From Terriglobia bacterium (GTDB taxonomy: Bacteria; Acidobacteriota; Terriglobia; Acidiferrales; UBA7541), in NCBI GenBank assembly GCA_020072785.1, contig JAIQGG010000005.1:1-64000 (forward strand): DNA of 64,000 nt, written 5' to 3'. Shown piece after piece: positions 52,715 through 61,175 of this stretch. The notes under the pieces were generated by a model. That model was not told where the DNA came from. It was given only the letters and a program-made list of their open reading frames with translations, and made no database searches. The position numbers were made by a program, and so were the translations under genes. Positions within the stretch are counted from its first letter, which is position 1. Each line of letters starts with the position of its first letter.

Positions 52715-53653
52715 TCAGCAGTTTCCCGCGGCGGAAGCGGAGGGAAACGCCGCGGCCACCTCACGTGCCGCGAGAATGGTATTCACGTGGATGCGCACGG
52801 TATCTTCCACGCGGCGCGCATAGCCGCCGGCCAGTGCGCTGGCCACGGCCACGCCACGCCTGCGGGCCTCTTCGAAAACCATGCGGTCGCGCTCGCGCAG
52901 CCCCTCCTGGGTGAGCGCAAGGCCGCCCAACTGGTCCTCGCAAAACGGGTCGGCGCCACCCAGATAAAAAACGAGCTGCGGCTGGAACTCATCGAGGGCC
53001 TTGCGCACGGCGGGCAGCAGCGCGCCGAGATACTCGTCATCGCCGGCGCCATCGGGCAGGTGCAGGTCCACCGACGAGGGCGGCTTGTGCGCCGGGTAGT
53101 TGTTGTGCTGGTGGATGGAGAGCGTGAACACGCTCGGATCGTCGCGGAAGATCGCCGCGGTGCCGTTGCCATGGTGCACGTCGGTGTCCACCACCATGGC
53201 CTTGGTGATGCGCCGGTCGGCCTGCAGCCGCCGGATGGCCACGGCCACGTCATGGATGGGGCAGAAACCCTCGCCGTGGTCGGGATAGGCGTGATGGAAC
53301 CCCCCGCCGAGGTTCGCGGCAAAGCCATCACGCAGCGCGCGCTCTCCCGCCAGGATCGAGCCGCCAGCCGCCAGCCACGCCGCCTCCACCATCTCCGGAG
53401 AATAGGGAATCTCCAGGCGCATCTCTTCGGAGCGGGTGAGGGTGCCCTCCTTCAGCTTCCAGACCCAGTCCTTGCTGTGCACGCGCAGGATGTCCTCATC
53501 GCGCGCCGCTTCGGGCTGCAGGAAATCGTCCTGCGCGGCGAGCTTGTCGTGGAGGAGAAACTCGGCGATGAGGCGGAATTTCTGGGAGGGAAAGACGTGC
53601 GCGCCGAGGTTCAGATCGTAGCGTGGGTGATAGATGAGCTTGAACGGCAGCAT
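52715..53653 (-). CDS. Histone deacetylase-like (acetoin utilization family) hydrolase
   Basis: 312 aa arginase/deacetylase fold. Active site elements: GGGFHHAYPDHGEGFCPIHDVAVAI (paired His), VVDTDVHHGNGTAAIF (zinc Asp and His) and YLGGADPFCEDQLGGL (second zinc Asp). SLMIHQ-type segment is TLSIHQHNNYPAHKP. Bacterial members deacetylate polyamines, acetoin-pathway acetyl-lysines or small amides. ATG 53653; a longer in-frame start would run through the polyprenyl synthase gene. Last gene of the larC-metG-tatD run; 23 nt after the synthase. Confidence 0.88.
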   Translation of the reverse strand: MLPFKLIYHPRYDLNLGAHVFPSQKFRLIAEFLLHDKLAAQDDFLQPEAARDEDILRVHSKDWVWKLKEGTLTRSEEMRLEIPYSPEMVEAAWLAAGGSILAGERALRDGFAANLGGGFHHAYPDHGEGFCPIHDVAVAIRRLQADRRITKAMVVDTDVHHGNGTAAIFRDDPSVFTLSIHQHNNYPAHKPPSSVDLHLPDGAGDDEYLGALLPAVRKALDEFQPQLVFYLGGADPFCEDQLGGLALTQEGLRERDRMVFEEARRRGVAVASALAGGYARRVEDTVRIHVNTILAAREVAAAFPSASAAGNC

Positions 53654-53676
53654 GGCACCCCGCCGGGTCAGCCTTC

Positions 53677-54624
53677 TTAATTCTCGCGTTCGAGGATGAA
53701 ATCCGGAACGGCCAGCAGCGCGCGCCCGTATTCGCTTTCCTCCCCGCCGTGCAGGCAGGCTTTTGCGCGCTGCGCGTACTCGCGGGCCAGCTTGCGCGCG
53801 CGGTCGAGCGCGCCGGAATCGCGCACCAGCGCCACCAGCGTCTCCGGTTGCACGCTGTGGAACTCTTTTTCGGCAAGCACCCGCGCGACCATCTCCCGCG
53901 CCTCGCCTTTCCCGTTTTCCATGGCGTAGATCAGCGGCAGCGTCACTTTGCCCTCTTTCAGGTCGCTCAACACCGGCTTGCCCAGCTGTTTCGCCGAAGC
54001 CGTGAAGTCCAGCAGATCGTCCACCAACTGGAAGGCCAGCCCGGCGCAGCGCCCGTACTCCGCGAGCTTCTCTTCCTCCGCCTCGCTCACTCCTCCCAGC
54101 ACCGCGCCCAGCCGCGCGCAGCCGCTGAACAGGCACGCCGTCTTGTACGCGGCCAGCTCCAGCGCATCCTGCTCGGTCACCTCTATGCACCCGATCTTGG
54201 CCAGCTGCAGCAGCTCGCCCTCGACCATCTTCTGCGTCAGGTCGATCAGAATATCCAGGATGCGGAAGTTGCGCTCGGCCAACGCCATCTGAAACGCCTG
54301 CATATACAGCCAGTCGCCGGCGAGCACGCTGCGGTGATTGCCCCAGCGGGAATTCGCGGATGGCCGGCCCCGGCGCGTGTCGGCGCTGTCGATCACGTCG
54401 TCGTGAATCAGCGTCGCGGTGTGGATCAGCTCGACGACGGCGGCCATGCGGATCACGCCGCGTCCCCGGTAACCCGCGTGGCCCGCGGCCAGCAGCATCA
54501 GCGCCGGGCGCAGCCGCTTCCCGCCCCCGCCCAGCAGATAGCCGCTGATTTCGGAGACCGGCTCGAACGCCGCCGCGCTCTCCTGCGCGAGCTCCCGCTC
54601 GACAAGGGCCAGGTCGTCCCGCAC
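53677..54624 (-). CDS. ispB: Long-chain polyprenyl diphosphate synthase
   Basis: 315 aa from GTG 54624. Both Asp-rich motifs are present: LIHDDVIDSADTRRGRPS (first) and AFQLVDDLLDFTA (second), with GGKRLRPAL and a long-chain-type pocket. Makes the C40-C50 side chain of quinones or similar. The true N-terminus is probably longer: codons back to the tatD stop still look like the family (AAKEIFDLVRDDLA), and a perfect AGGAGG (54666-54671) sits 5 nt before an ATC at 54660 and 11 nt before a CTG at 54654, with no ATG, GTG or TTG in between. Confidence 0.88.
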   Translation of the reverse strand: MRDDLALVERELAQESAAAFEPVSEISGYLLGGGGKRLRPALMLLAAGHAGYRGRGVIRMAAVVELIHTATLIHDDVIDSADTRRGRPSANSRWGNHRSVLAGDWLYMQAFQMALAERNFRILDILIDLTQKMVEGELLQLAKIGCIEVTEQDALELAAYKTACLFSGCARLGAVLGGVSEAEEEKLAEYGRCAGLAFQLVDDLLDFTASAKQLGKPVLSDLKEGKVTLPLIYAMENGKGEAREMVARVLAEKEFHSVQPETLVALVRDSGALDRARKLAREYAQRAKACLHGGEESEYGRALLAVPDFILEREN

Positions 54625-54687
54625 CAGATCGAAAATCTCTTTTGCCGCAAGCAGCCTGATGGCCGCCTCCTCGTTCTCCGCCGTGTT

Positions 54688-55509
54688 CTACGGTCCGCCG
54701 GCCCCAGGCAAATTCGGCCGTTCCTGGGCGCCCTCCAAACGAAACAACCGCCGGAAGTTCTCCGCCGTAGCCGTGGCTGCCGATTCGAGTGGCAAGTTTC
54801 TCACACTCGCAAGCGTGCGCGCCACCTCCGTGACGTAGGCCGGCTCGTTGCGCTTCCCGCGGTAGGGCTGCGGCGCCAGGTACGGCGCGTCCGTCTCGAT
54901 CAGCAGGCGGTCCAGCGGCAGCGCCCGCGCCACCTCGCGCAGCTCCGGCGCTTTCGGATAGGTCACGTTCCCGGCAAAGGAAACGTAGAAGCCCATGTCC
55001 AGGCCGCGCTGCGCCTCTTCCTGCGTCCCCGTGAAGCAATGGAAGATTCCGCCGAACCCGGACGAGCGCCACTCCTCGTCGAGCACGCCCAGGCAATCCG
55101 GCCAGGCTTCGCGGCAGTGGATGATGATCGGCAGCTTGGCCTGCCGCGCCAGCGCCAGCTGCTCGCGGAAAACGCGCTGTTGCGTCTCGCGCGGCGAGTG
55201 GTCGTAGTGGTAGTCCAGGCCGATCTCGCCCCAGGCGATGACTTTGCGGTGCCGCGCGAGCCCCGCCAGCCGGTCCAGATGCTCCGGCGTGACCTCTTTG
55301 GCCTCGTGCGGGTGGATGCCCACGCTCGTGTAGATCCAGTCGTGCGCTTCCGCATAGGGCAGTGCCGCGTCCAGCTTCTGCGGCCCCGGCCCGGTGCCGA
55401 TGGCCAGCAGCGTGCTGATCCCCGCCGCGCGGGCGCGCTCCAGCATCTCCGCGCGGTCCTCGTCGAACTGCGGAAAATCGATGTGCGCGTGTGAGTCGAT
55501 GAGTTCCAT
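54688..55509 (-). CDS. tatD: TatD-family metal-dependent DNase
   Basis: 273 aa TIM-barrel hydrolase. DSHAHIDFPQFDED (HxH), GIHPHEA, GEIGLDYHYDHSP (catalytic Glu), IIIHCREA, FHCFTGT, LIETDAPYLAP (metal Asp). TatD proteins act as 3'-5' DNases in repair and on other substrates. ATG 55509 starts MELIDSHAHI; upstream in-frame sequence overlaps a repeat-like spacer. It is 55 nt downstream of metG, a frequent neighbour of tatD. Confidence 0.93.
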   Translation of the reverse strand: MELIDSHAHIDFPQFDEDRAEMLERARAAGISTLLAIGTGPGPQKLDAALPYAEAHDWIYTSVGIHPHEAKEVTPEHLDRLAGLARHRKVIAWGEIGLDYHYDHSPRETQQRVFREQLALARQAKLPIIIHCREAWPDCLGVLDEEWRSSGFGGIFHCFTGTQEEAQRGLDMGFYVSFAGNVTYPKAPELREVARALPLDRLLIETDAPYLAPQPYRGKRNEPAYVTEVARTLASVRNLPLESAATATAENFRRLFRLEGAQERPNLPGAGGP

Positions 55510-55520
55510 GGGACGTGGCT

Positions 55521-55542
55521 GCTGACCGCTATCCCCGGTCAC
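55521..55542. repeat. Degenerate palindrome upstream of tatD
   Basis: GCTGACCGCTATCCCCGGTCAC resembles the GTTGACCGCTTCGCGGTCAC repeat with a two-base longer loop and imperfect inner arm (GACCG / CGGTC retained). Weak member of the family. Confidence 0.35.
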
Positions 55543-55564
55543 ACCAAGCCGGTCTCGTTTCCCT

Positions 55565-57544
55565 TTAGCGCAGCCGCGACCCGACTTCCACATCCTCGAG
55601 GAAACCCGCGAGGACCGGACGCCCCTCCGGCCCGACTGCCGCGGCCACGATCATCCCGTTGGACTCCACACCGCGCAGCTTGCGCGGCGCTAGGTTCACC
55701 ACCACCACGACCTTGCGGCCCACCAGCGCCTCCGGTTCGTAGTGCTGCGCGATGCCCGCGCAGATCTGCCGGGTCTCCGTCCCGATGTCCACGGTGATCT
55801 TCAGCAGCTTGTCCGCGCCCGCGATGCGCTCCGCGGTCTTGATCTGCCCCACGCGCATCTCCACCTTCGTGAAATCCTCGATGGCGATCTTCTCGCTCAC
55901 CGCCGGCGCCGCGGCCGCGCCGGGTGCCGCCGCTGGAGCGGCCGCCGCTGCGGGCGCCGCCGGCTTCTGCAGTTCGTTTTCCATGGCTTCGATCCTCTCT
56001 ATCGCTTCGGTTTTATCGACGCGCGGAAAGAGCGCTTCGGTCTTGCCCAGGCGCGTGCCCGGCGCCAGTTGGCCCCAGCGCAACGCGTCCCAATCCTGAT
56101 TCCCCGGCGTGCCGCTCTGCCCCAGCGTGGCCCACACCTTGTTCGTGCTCGCCGGCAAGACCGGGTGCGCCAGCAGGCACACGATGCGCAGCGCCTCCGC
56201 CGAGGTCCACAGTATCGTGCCCCGGCGCTTCTGCTCGTCCGGCGAACCGCCCAGCGCCCAGGGCTGCTCCGAGGTCAGGTACTTGTCCGCGGCGGCGATC
56301 AGCGCCCAGATGGCCTCCAGCGCGCGCGAAAACGCGAACGCCTCGTAGTGCTTCTGCGCCTCCGCCATCGCCGTCTGCGCTTCCCCGGCCAGGGCTTTCT
56401 CCGCGGGCGTCTCCTCGCCCGGCTTGGGCACGCGCCCTTCGAAGTTCTTCTCGATCATGGTCAGCGTGCGGCTGGCCAGGTTGCCCAGCCCGTTGGCCAG
56501 ATCGCTGTTGTAGCGCGCCACCAGCGCTTCGCGGCTGAAATTGCCGTCCTGCCCGAAGACGATCTCCCGCAGCAGGAAATAGCGCAGCGCATCCGCGCCC
56601 AAAACCCGCGCGATGGGCTGCGCCGACTGGATGTTCCCGCGCGACTTGGACATCTTCTCTTCCTGAAACAGCAGGTGCCCGTGCGCGAAGATTTTCTTCG
56701 GCAGCGGCAGCCCCGCGGCCATCAGGAATGCCGGCCAGTACACCGCGTGGAAGCGGATGATCTCTTTCCCCACCAGGTGCACGTCCGCCGGCCACAGCCG
56801 CTCGAATTCCTCCTTCTTCAGCGGATAGCCCGCGGCGGTGAGGTAGTTGGTCAGCGCGTCCGACCACACGTAAAAAACGTGCTTTTCGTCGCCCGGCCAC
56901 GGGATGCCCCATTTCAGCGTGGTGCGGCTGATGGAAAGGTCGCGCAGCCCCCCGCTCACGAAGGAGATCACCTCGTTGCGCCGCGCTTCCGGCTCGAGGA
57001 ATTCCGGATGCTCCTGGTAGTAGTTCAGCAGCGGCTTTTCGAATTTCCCGAGCTTGAAGAAATAGTTCTCTTCCTTGACCACCTCGGTCGGCCGGTGGCA
57101 TTCGGGGCACAGCGCGCCCGGCGTGGGATCTTCCACGTACATCTCGTCGTGCACGCAGTAGTTGCCTTCGTAATAGCCCTTCTCCACGTAGCCGTTGCGC
57201 TGAATCTCCCGGAAGAGATGCTGCACCGCGTGCGCGTGCCGCGTTTCCGTGGTGCGGATGAAGCGGTCCACGCGGAAGCCCAGCTCCTGCCACAGCCCAT
57301 GGTATTCCGCCGCCACGCGGTCCACGAAATCGATGGGCGAAATCCCTTCCTTCTTCGCCGAGCGCTCCACCTTCTGTCCGTGCTCGTCCGTGCCGGTGAG
57401 GAAGGTCACGTCGTAACCGCGCATCTGCTTGTAGCGCGCGATGGTGTCCGCGGCCAGCGTCGTGTACGTGTGCCCGATGTGCGGACGCGCGTTCACGTAG
57501 TAGATCGGCGTCGTGATGTAGTATTTCGGCTTGGTGGCTGCCAT
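55565..57544 (-). CDS. metG: Methionyl-tRNA synthetase with C-terminal tRNA-binding domain
   Basis: 659 aa. HIGH motif PIYYVNARPHIGHTYTT, zinc-type CPECHRPTEV, KMSKS in LLFQEEKMSKSRGN, and WFVWFDALxxYL-type segment VWSDALTNYLTAAG. Residues of about 520-550 are an Ala/Pro linker to a C-terminal EMAP/Trbp111 domain (IAIEDFTKVEMRVGQIKTAERIAGADKLLKITVDIG) that dimerises and binds tRNA. Full length. 120 nt downstream of larC; the spacer holds heptameric repeats. Confidence 0.96.
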   Translation of the reverse strand: MAATKPKYYITTPIYYVNARPHIGHTYTTLAADTIARYKQMRGYDVTFLTGTDEHGQKVERSAKKEGISPIDFVDRVAAEYHGLWQELGFRVDRFIRTTETRHAHAVQHLFREIQRNGYVEKGYYEGNYCVHDEMYVEDPTPGALCPECHRPTEVVKEENYFFKLGKFEKPLLNYYQEHPEFLEPEARRNEVISFVSGGLRDLSISRTTLKWGIPWPGDEKHVFYVWSDALTNYLTAAGYPLKKEEFERLWPADVHLVGKEIIRFHAVYWPAFLMAAGLPLPKKIFAHGHLLFQEEKMSKSRGNIQSAQPIARVLGADALRYFLLREIVFGQDGNFSREALVARYNSDLANGLGNLASRTLTMIEKNFEGRVPKPGEETPAEKALAGEAQTAMAEAQKHYEAFAFSRALEAIWALIAAADKYLTSEQPWALGGSPDEQKRRGTILWTSAEALRIVCLLAHPVLPASTNKVWATLGQSGTPGNQDWDALRWGQLAPGTRLGKTEALFPRVDKTEAIERIEAMENELQKPAAPAAAAAPAAAPGAAAAPAVSEKIAIEDFTKVEMRVGQIKTAERIAGADKLLKITVDIGTETRQICAGIAQHYEPEALVGRKVVVVVNLAPRKLRGVESNGMIVAAAVGPEGRPVLAGFLEDVEVGSRLR

Positions 57545-57628
57545 CGGCTTCCTAAAATCTTCCTGAAAAACTATCGTCCCTGGTCATCCCGGGAGTGCTA
57601 AGCCCTCAACTGACATTCCTCTTCGTTC

Positions 57629-57660
57629 TTCGAATTTCGAGTTTCGTATTTCGAATTTCG
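57629..57660. repeat. Heptameric TTCGAAT-type direct repeats before metG
   Basis: TTCGAATTTCG at 57629-57639 and 57650-57660, 21 bp apart, with GTTTCGTA in the middle: a run of 7-bp TTTCGNA units. Low-complexity AT-rich spacer between larC and metG; looks like slippage-prone microsatellite DNA. Confidence 0.55.
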
Positions 57661-57664
57661 CTCC

Positions 57665-58852
57665 CTACTCACTCTTCCCGCCCGTTTCGTACGCCCGCAG
57701 CGCCTCCGCAATCACCCCCTGCAGCGGCACGTCGCGCTCCGCCGCCAGTTTGCGGCAATCCTCGTACTCCGGCGCCACGTGCAGAATCTTTCCGCCGGCC
57801 CGGGACACCTTGATGCGCACGTCCCCAAACTCCGTGTGCACGCTCACCCATTCGCGCGGCAGACACCGCCGCTCGGCGCGATAGGTGCGGGCGCCCAGCG
57901 TCGTGGTCTCCGCGAAGAGCAGCTTCATCAGCGCGTCCACGCCCTCCGGCCGGCACAGCACCGTCAGCAGCGTCCCCGGCCGGTTTTTCTTCATCTGCAC
58001 CGGCGTGGTGTAAACGTCCAGCGCGCCCGCCGCCAGCGCCCTCTCCAGCACGTAGCCGTAAATCTGCGGATTCATGTCGTCGAGATTGGTCTCGATCACC
58101 GCAATCTCTTCCGTCTCGATTCCCTGCCCGGCTTCCGCCGCTTCGCCCACCAGCAGGCGCACCACGTTCGGCTGCCCCGGCAGATCGGACGTCCCCGCGC
58201 CATAGCCAATCGCGGACGTGTTCATCCGCGGCTGCGCGCCGAACTCCGCGCACAGCGTGGCCACGATCGCCGCGCCCGTCGGCGTCACCATCTCCCTCGG
58301 CACGCCCGTCGAATACGTCGGCTTGCCGCGCAACAGCTCCGCCGTGGCCGGCGCCGGCACTGGCAGTAATCCGTGCGCCGTCTTGACCGTTCCGCTGCCC
58401 ACGTTCAGCGGCGAGCAGGCGAAGCGTTCGATTCCCAGCGCCGCGAATCCGATGCTCGCCCCCACAATGTCCACGATCGAATCCACCGCGCCCACTTCAT
58501 GAAAATGGATCTTCTCGAGCGGCGCGTCGTGCACTTTCGCTTCCGCCTCGCCCAGCCGCTGGAAGATCGCCGTCGCCCGCTCCCGCACCGGCTGGCCCAG
58601 CCCCGACTTCTCGATCATCTCCAGGATCGTGCTCAGCGAGCGGTGCTTTTGCTGGTCCTCGGCCTTCACGCGCACCCACGTCGCGGACATCCCGTTCTTC
58701 CACACCTTCTCCGCCGAAATCTCCCACCCCGCCAGCCGCAACCCCGCCAGCCCCTCCCGCAACTGCTCGAGCGGACACCCAGCGTCCACCAAAGCCCCCA
58801 GCGTCATGTCCCCGCTGATTCCGGAAAAACAGTCGAAGTAAGCTAATTTCAT
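57665..58852 (-). CDS. larC: Nickel-pincer cofactor nickel insertase LarC
   Basis: 395 aa, the complete single-chain form. N-terminus MKLAYFDCFSGISGDMTLGALVDAG, the His-rich EKIHFHEVGAVDSIVDIVGA, PLNVGSGTVKTAHGLLPVPAPATAELL, TPTGAAIVA and IETNLDDMNPQIYGYVLERAL are diagnostic. Inserts nickel into the thio-derivative made by LarE, giving the lactate racemase (or related racemase/epimerase) cofactor. It heads the larC-metG-tatD-ispB-hydrolase run and lies 7-9 kb from larE. Confidence 0.93.
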   Translation of the reverse strand: MKLAYFDCFSGISGDMTLGALVDAGCPLEQLREGLAGLRLAGWEISAEKVWKNGMSATWVRVKAEDQQKHRSLSTILEMIEKSGLGQPVRERATAIFQRLGEAEAKVHDAPLEKIHFHEVGAVDSIVDIVGASIGFAALGIERFACSPLNVGSGTVKTAHGLLPVPAPATAELLRGKPTYSTGVPREMVTPTGAAIVATLCAEFGAQPRMNTSAIGYGAGTSDLPGQPNVVRLLVGEAAEAGQGIETEEIAVIETNLDDMNPQIYGYVLERALAAGALDVYTTPVQMKKNRPGTLLTVLCRPEGVDALMKLLFAETTTLGARTYRAERRCLPREWVSVHTEFGDVRIKVSRAGGKILHVAPEYEDCRKLAAERDVPLQGVIAEALRAYETGGKSE

Positions 58853-58874
58853 GGAGTTACGCCGCGCAACAACC

Positions 58875-58924
58875 CCGCCAGTAACACAGGTGGAACTTGT
58901 CCCAACTCGGTCGGGAGCCTGTGC
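58875..58924. repeat. 50-bp REP-like repeat, copy 1
   Basis: Begins CCGCCAGTAACACAGG and ends GGAGCCTGTGC. Differs from the copy at 59016-59065 at 5 of 50 positions. The outer part carries an imperfect inverted pair (ACACAGGT / AGCCTGTGC). Lies directly 5' of larC. Confidence 0.75.
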
Positions 58925-59015
58925 TCTTCAGTCCGTGCTCCGTTCGCATTCGTTTCGATACTATCGGCGCCGCGCAGGGGTGTCAAATGCAGGCCCACCG
59001 CAGCCGATGCCTGCT

Positions 59016-59065
59016 CCGCCAGTAGCACAGGCGAAACTTGTCCCGGCTCGGTCGGGAGCCTGTGC
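59016..59065. repeat. 50-bp REP-like repeat, copy 2
   Basis: Begins CCGCCAGTAGCACAGG and ends GGAGCCTGTGC; arms AGCACAGGC and GCCTGTGC are perfect inverted partners. 141 bp from copy 1. Shares TAGCACAGGC with the hairpin at 11063-11086. Confidence 0.75.
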
Positions 59066-59134
59066 CCCAACCCGTTCTCAGCGTCACTCGGAAGACATTC
59101 CGTCGAATCGCACGAAAGCTTTTTCATCGGTCGG

Positions 59135-60052
59135 CTATGAGTCCCCTGGTAGTCCTTGCCGAAACGCTTCCTTTAGAAAATCTATGAAGACGCGCACCTT
59201 AAGCGGTAAATAACTACGGGACGGATAGAGCACCCAGGCGGCTGCAGATTCGAAATTCGCCGCCGTGACCTCATACCCAGGGAAAAGATCTACCAAGCGG
59301 CCCTCCTGCAACTCTTGCCCTACGATCCACCGCGCTTGAAGAATTATGCCCATGCCGGCAAGAGCACATTGCTTGAGCGCGATGGCATTGGAGCTTCGCA
59401 GTCTTCCTTGAACGGATACATCAAAGCCCTTCCGGTTTGCGCCCCGAAATCGCCATTTCGAATCGAAACCAGGCATATCCAAAAGAAGGCAGTTGTGCCG
59501 CTTGAGATCAACGGGCACGCGCGGACGGCCGTGTTGCTTAAGATAGGCCGGGCTGGCGCATACTTTTCCGACCAGCGGGCATAGTTGGTAAGCCACAAGC
59601 CCCGAGGAAACCAAAGGACCGATCCTGATGGCAACGTCGATGCGCTCAGTGACTAGGTCGAGCATCGCATCCGTCAGCACGAGATCAAACGAAAGCTCAG
59701 GGAAGGAAGCTGCTAGCCTGGGGAGAAGGGGCACAATATTGAGTTCGGCGAAGCTTACCGGCGCGGTGATGCGCAGAGTTCCCTTGGGTCGTTCGTCAAC
59801 GTCAGCGGCCCTGAGATGCGCGCTCTCGAGCTCGTCTGCGAGAGATTCGACGCGATCGAAATACACGGCGCCGGCCTCCGTGGGGGACAGACGGCGTGTC
59901 GTCCGATGCAGCAGCCGTACCCCTAGCTCCGCCTCCAGCGAGGCAATCGCCCGGGAGATGGAAGACGGATCCACTCCGCGAAGGCGCGCGACAGGAGCAA
60001 AGCCTCCCTGTCTGACAACTTCCACGAATATCTGAATATTCGAAAGATTCAT
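59135..60052 (-). CDS. LysR-family transcriptional regulator
   Basis: 305 aa. HTH about residues 1-60 (NIQIFVEVVRQGGFAPVARLRGVDPSSISRAIASLEAELGVRLLHRTTRRLSPTEAG), then an effector-binding domain (RITAPVSFAELNIVPLLPRLAASFPELSFDLVLTDAMLDLVTERIDVAIRIGPLVSSGLVAYQL). Subfamily resembles AaeR/CrgA regulators. ATG at 60052 follows a TATAAT box. Divergent from the SDR gene 74 nt away, the standard LysR layout, so it probably controls that gene. Base composition is visibly lower in GC than the core genes on either side. Confidence 0.92.
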   Translation of the reverse strand: MNLSNIQIFVEVVRQGGFAPVARLRGVDPSSISRAIASLEAELGVRLLHRTTRRLSPTEAGAVYFDRVESLADELESAHLRAADVDERPKGTLRITAPVSFAELNIVPLLPRLAASFPELSFDLVLTDAMLDLVTERIDVAIRIGPLVSSGLVAYQLCPLVGKVCASPAYLKQHGRPRVPVDLKRHNCLLLDMPGFDSKWRFRGANRKGFDVSVQGRLRSSNAIALKQCALAGMGIILQARWIVGQELQEGRLVDLFPGYEVTAANFESAAAWVLYPSRSYLPLKVRVFIDFLKEAFRQGLPGDS

Positions 60053-60058
60053 TGTTGT

Positions 60059-60064
60059 ATTATA
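60059..60064 (-). promoter_or_regulatory. TATAAT box for the LysR gene (leaderless)
   Basis: TATAAT read on the minus strand, 6 nt before the LysR ATG; the intervening ACAACA has no Shine-Dalgarno. The 74-bp divergent spacer also has two ATTGTTG direct repeats (60051, 60091), candidate regulator sites. Confidence 0.55.
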
Positions 60065-60126
60065 CGCACGAATGTTATGCATTGCGGCGTATTGTTGAAT
60101 TTGACTTCTGGCGGCAAACTCGGGCC

Positions 60127-60852
60127 ATGAAAACTCAACTCAGCATCGCCCTTGTCACTGGCGCTAACCGGGGAATCGGCCGCGCATTCGTGGAGGCCCT
60201 TCTTGAGCGTGGCGTGAATCGCGTCTACGCGGCAGCGCGCAAACTCACGGACTTGGAACCGGTCGTTGCCATCGACCGCAAACGAGTTCTTCCCCTCAAG
60301 ATCGACATTACCAGCCTGGCGGAGATCAATGCCGCGGCGGAGAAAGCATGCGACGTCAACCTTCTGATCAACAACGCCGGTATCGCTGACTTTGGAAGCC
60401 TGCTGGATGCTCCCGGTGAATCCATCCGCCGCAATATGGAGACGAACTATTTCGGCACCTTGCATGCAATCCGCTCGTTCGCTCCGGTTATCGAGAAGAA
60501 CGGCGGAGGAGCAATCGTCAATCTCTTAACCATAGTGGCCCTGGCAAGCATGCCCGGATTGGGTGTCTACAACGCCTCCAAAGCCGCGGCATGGTCCATG
60601 ACTCAATCACTGCGAGCCGATCTCCGGAAGCGCAAGATACGGGTCTACGGCGTCTTCCCCGGACCCGTGGATACCGACATGATTCGCGGTGTTGACATGC
60701 CCAAGACCTCCGCCACCGATGTCGCACGCGCAGTCTTGAGCGGCATCGAAAACGGAGACGAAGATATCTTCCCAGATCCCATGGCGAAGCAGATGTACGC
60801 CGCGTGGAAGCAAGACCATAAGGCGGTAGAGCGCCAATTCGGCTCCATGTAG
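60127..60852 (+). CDS. Short-chain dehydrogenase/reductase
   Basis: 241 aa, NAD(P)-dependent. Cofactor motif TGANRGIG, NNAG in LLINNAGIADFG, and YNASK (Y-x3-K) in GLGVYNASKAAAW. The residue 13 before the catalytic Tyr, normally Ser, is Thr (NLLTIVALASMPG), which could still donate a hydroxyl. Substrate unknown. In a two-gene plus-strand set with the DUF1330-like gene 26 nt downstream, and divergent from a LysR gene that probably regulates both. Confidence 0.88.
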   Translation: MKTQLSIALVTGANRGIGRAFVEALLERGVNRVYAAARKLTDLEPVVAIDRKRVLPLKIDITSLAEINAAAEKACDVNLLINNAGIADFGSLLDAPGESIRRNMETNYFGTLHAIRSFAPVIEKNGGGAIVNLLTIVALASMPGLGVYNASKAAAWSMTQSLRADLRKRKIRVYGVFPGPVDTDMIRGVDMPKTSATDVARAVLSGIENGDEDIFPDPMAKQMYAAWKQDHKAVERQFGSM

Positions 60853-60878
60853 GACCGCATTCGGTCGGAGATCCTAAG

Positions 60879-61175
60879 ATGCCATCTCTCCTGATTACGA
60901 CTGGAGCCCTGCATCCAGATGGGCAGGACGCTTACAACCGGTATGCCTCGGTGGTCGTGCCACTCATCGAGGCAGCCGGCGGCAAGGTACTACGTCGGGG
61001 CACATTCCAGGAGGCCATCGTTGGCGATGATTGTCCGGAATTCATCGCAGTCATGGAATTCCCGGATGTCGATTCGATTCATGTCATGTTTGCCGGCAGC
61101 GCTTATCGGGCGGCGATTCCCGACCGAAACCTGGCCTTCAGAGATATCCGGACGTTCATTTGCAATCCCCTTTAG
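60879..61175 (+). CDS. DUF1330-like small protein
   Basis: 98 aa, ferredoxin-like alpha/beta fold of the DUF1330 type: LLITTGALHPDGQDAYNRYASVVVPLIEAAGGKVLRRGTFQEAI, then FIAVMEFPDVDSIHVMFAGSAYRAAIPDRNLAFRDIRTFIC. Usual small enzymes or stress proteins beside dehydrogenases; no known catalytic residue can be assigned. GGAG Shine-Dalgarno. Second gene of the SDR pair. Confidence 0.8.
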   Translation: MPSLLITTGALHPDGQDAYNRYASVVVPLIEAAGGKVLRRGTFQEAIVGDDCPEFIAVMEFPDVDSIHVMFAGSAYRAAIPDRNLAFRDIRTFICNPL

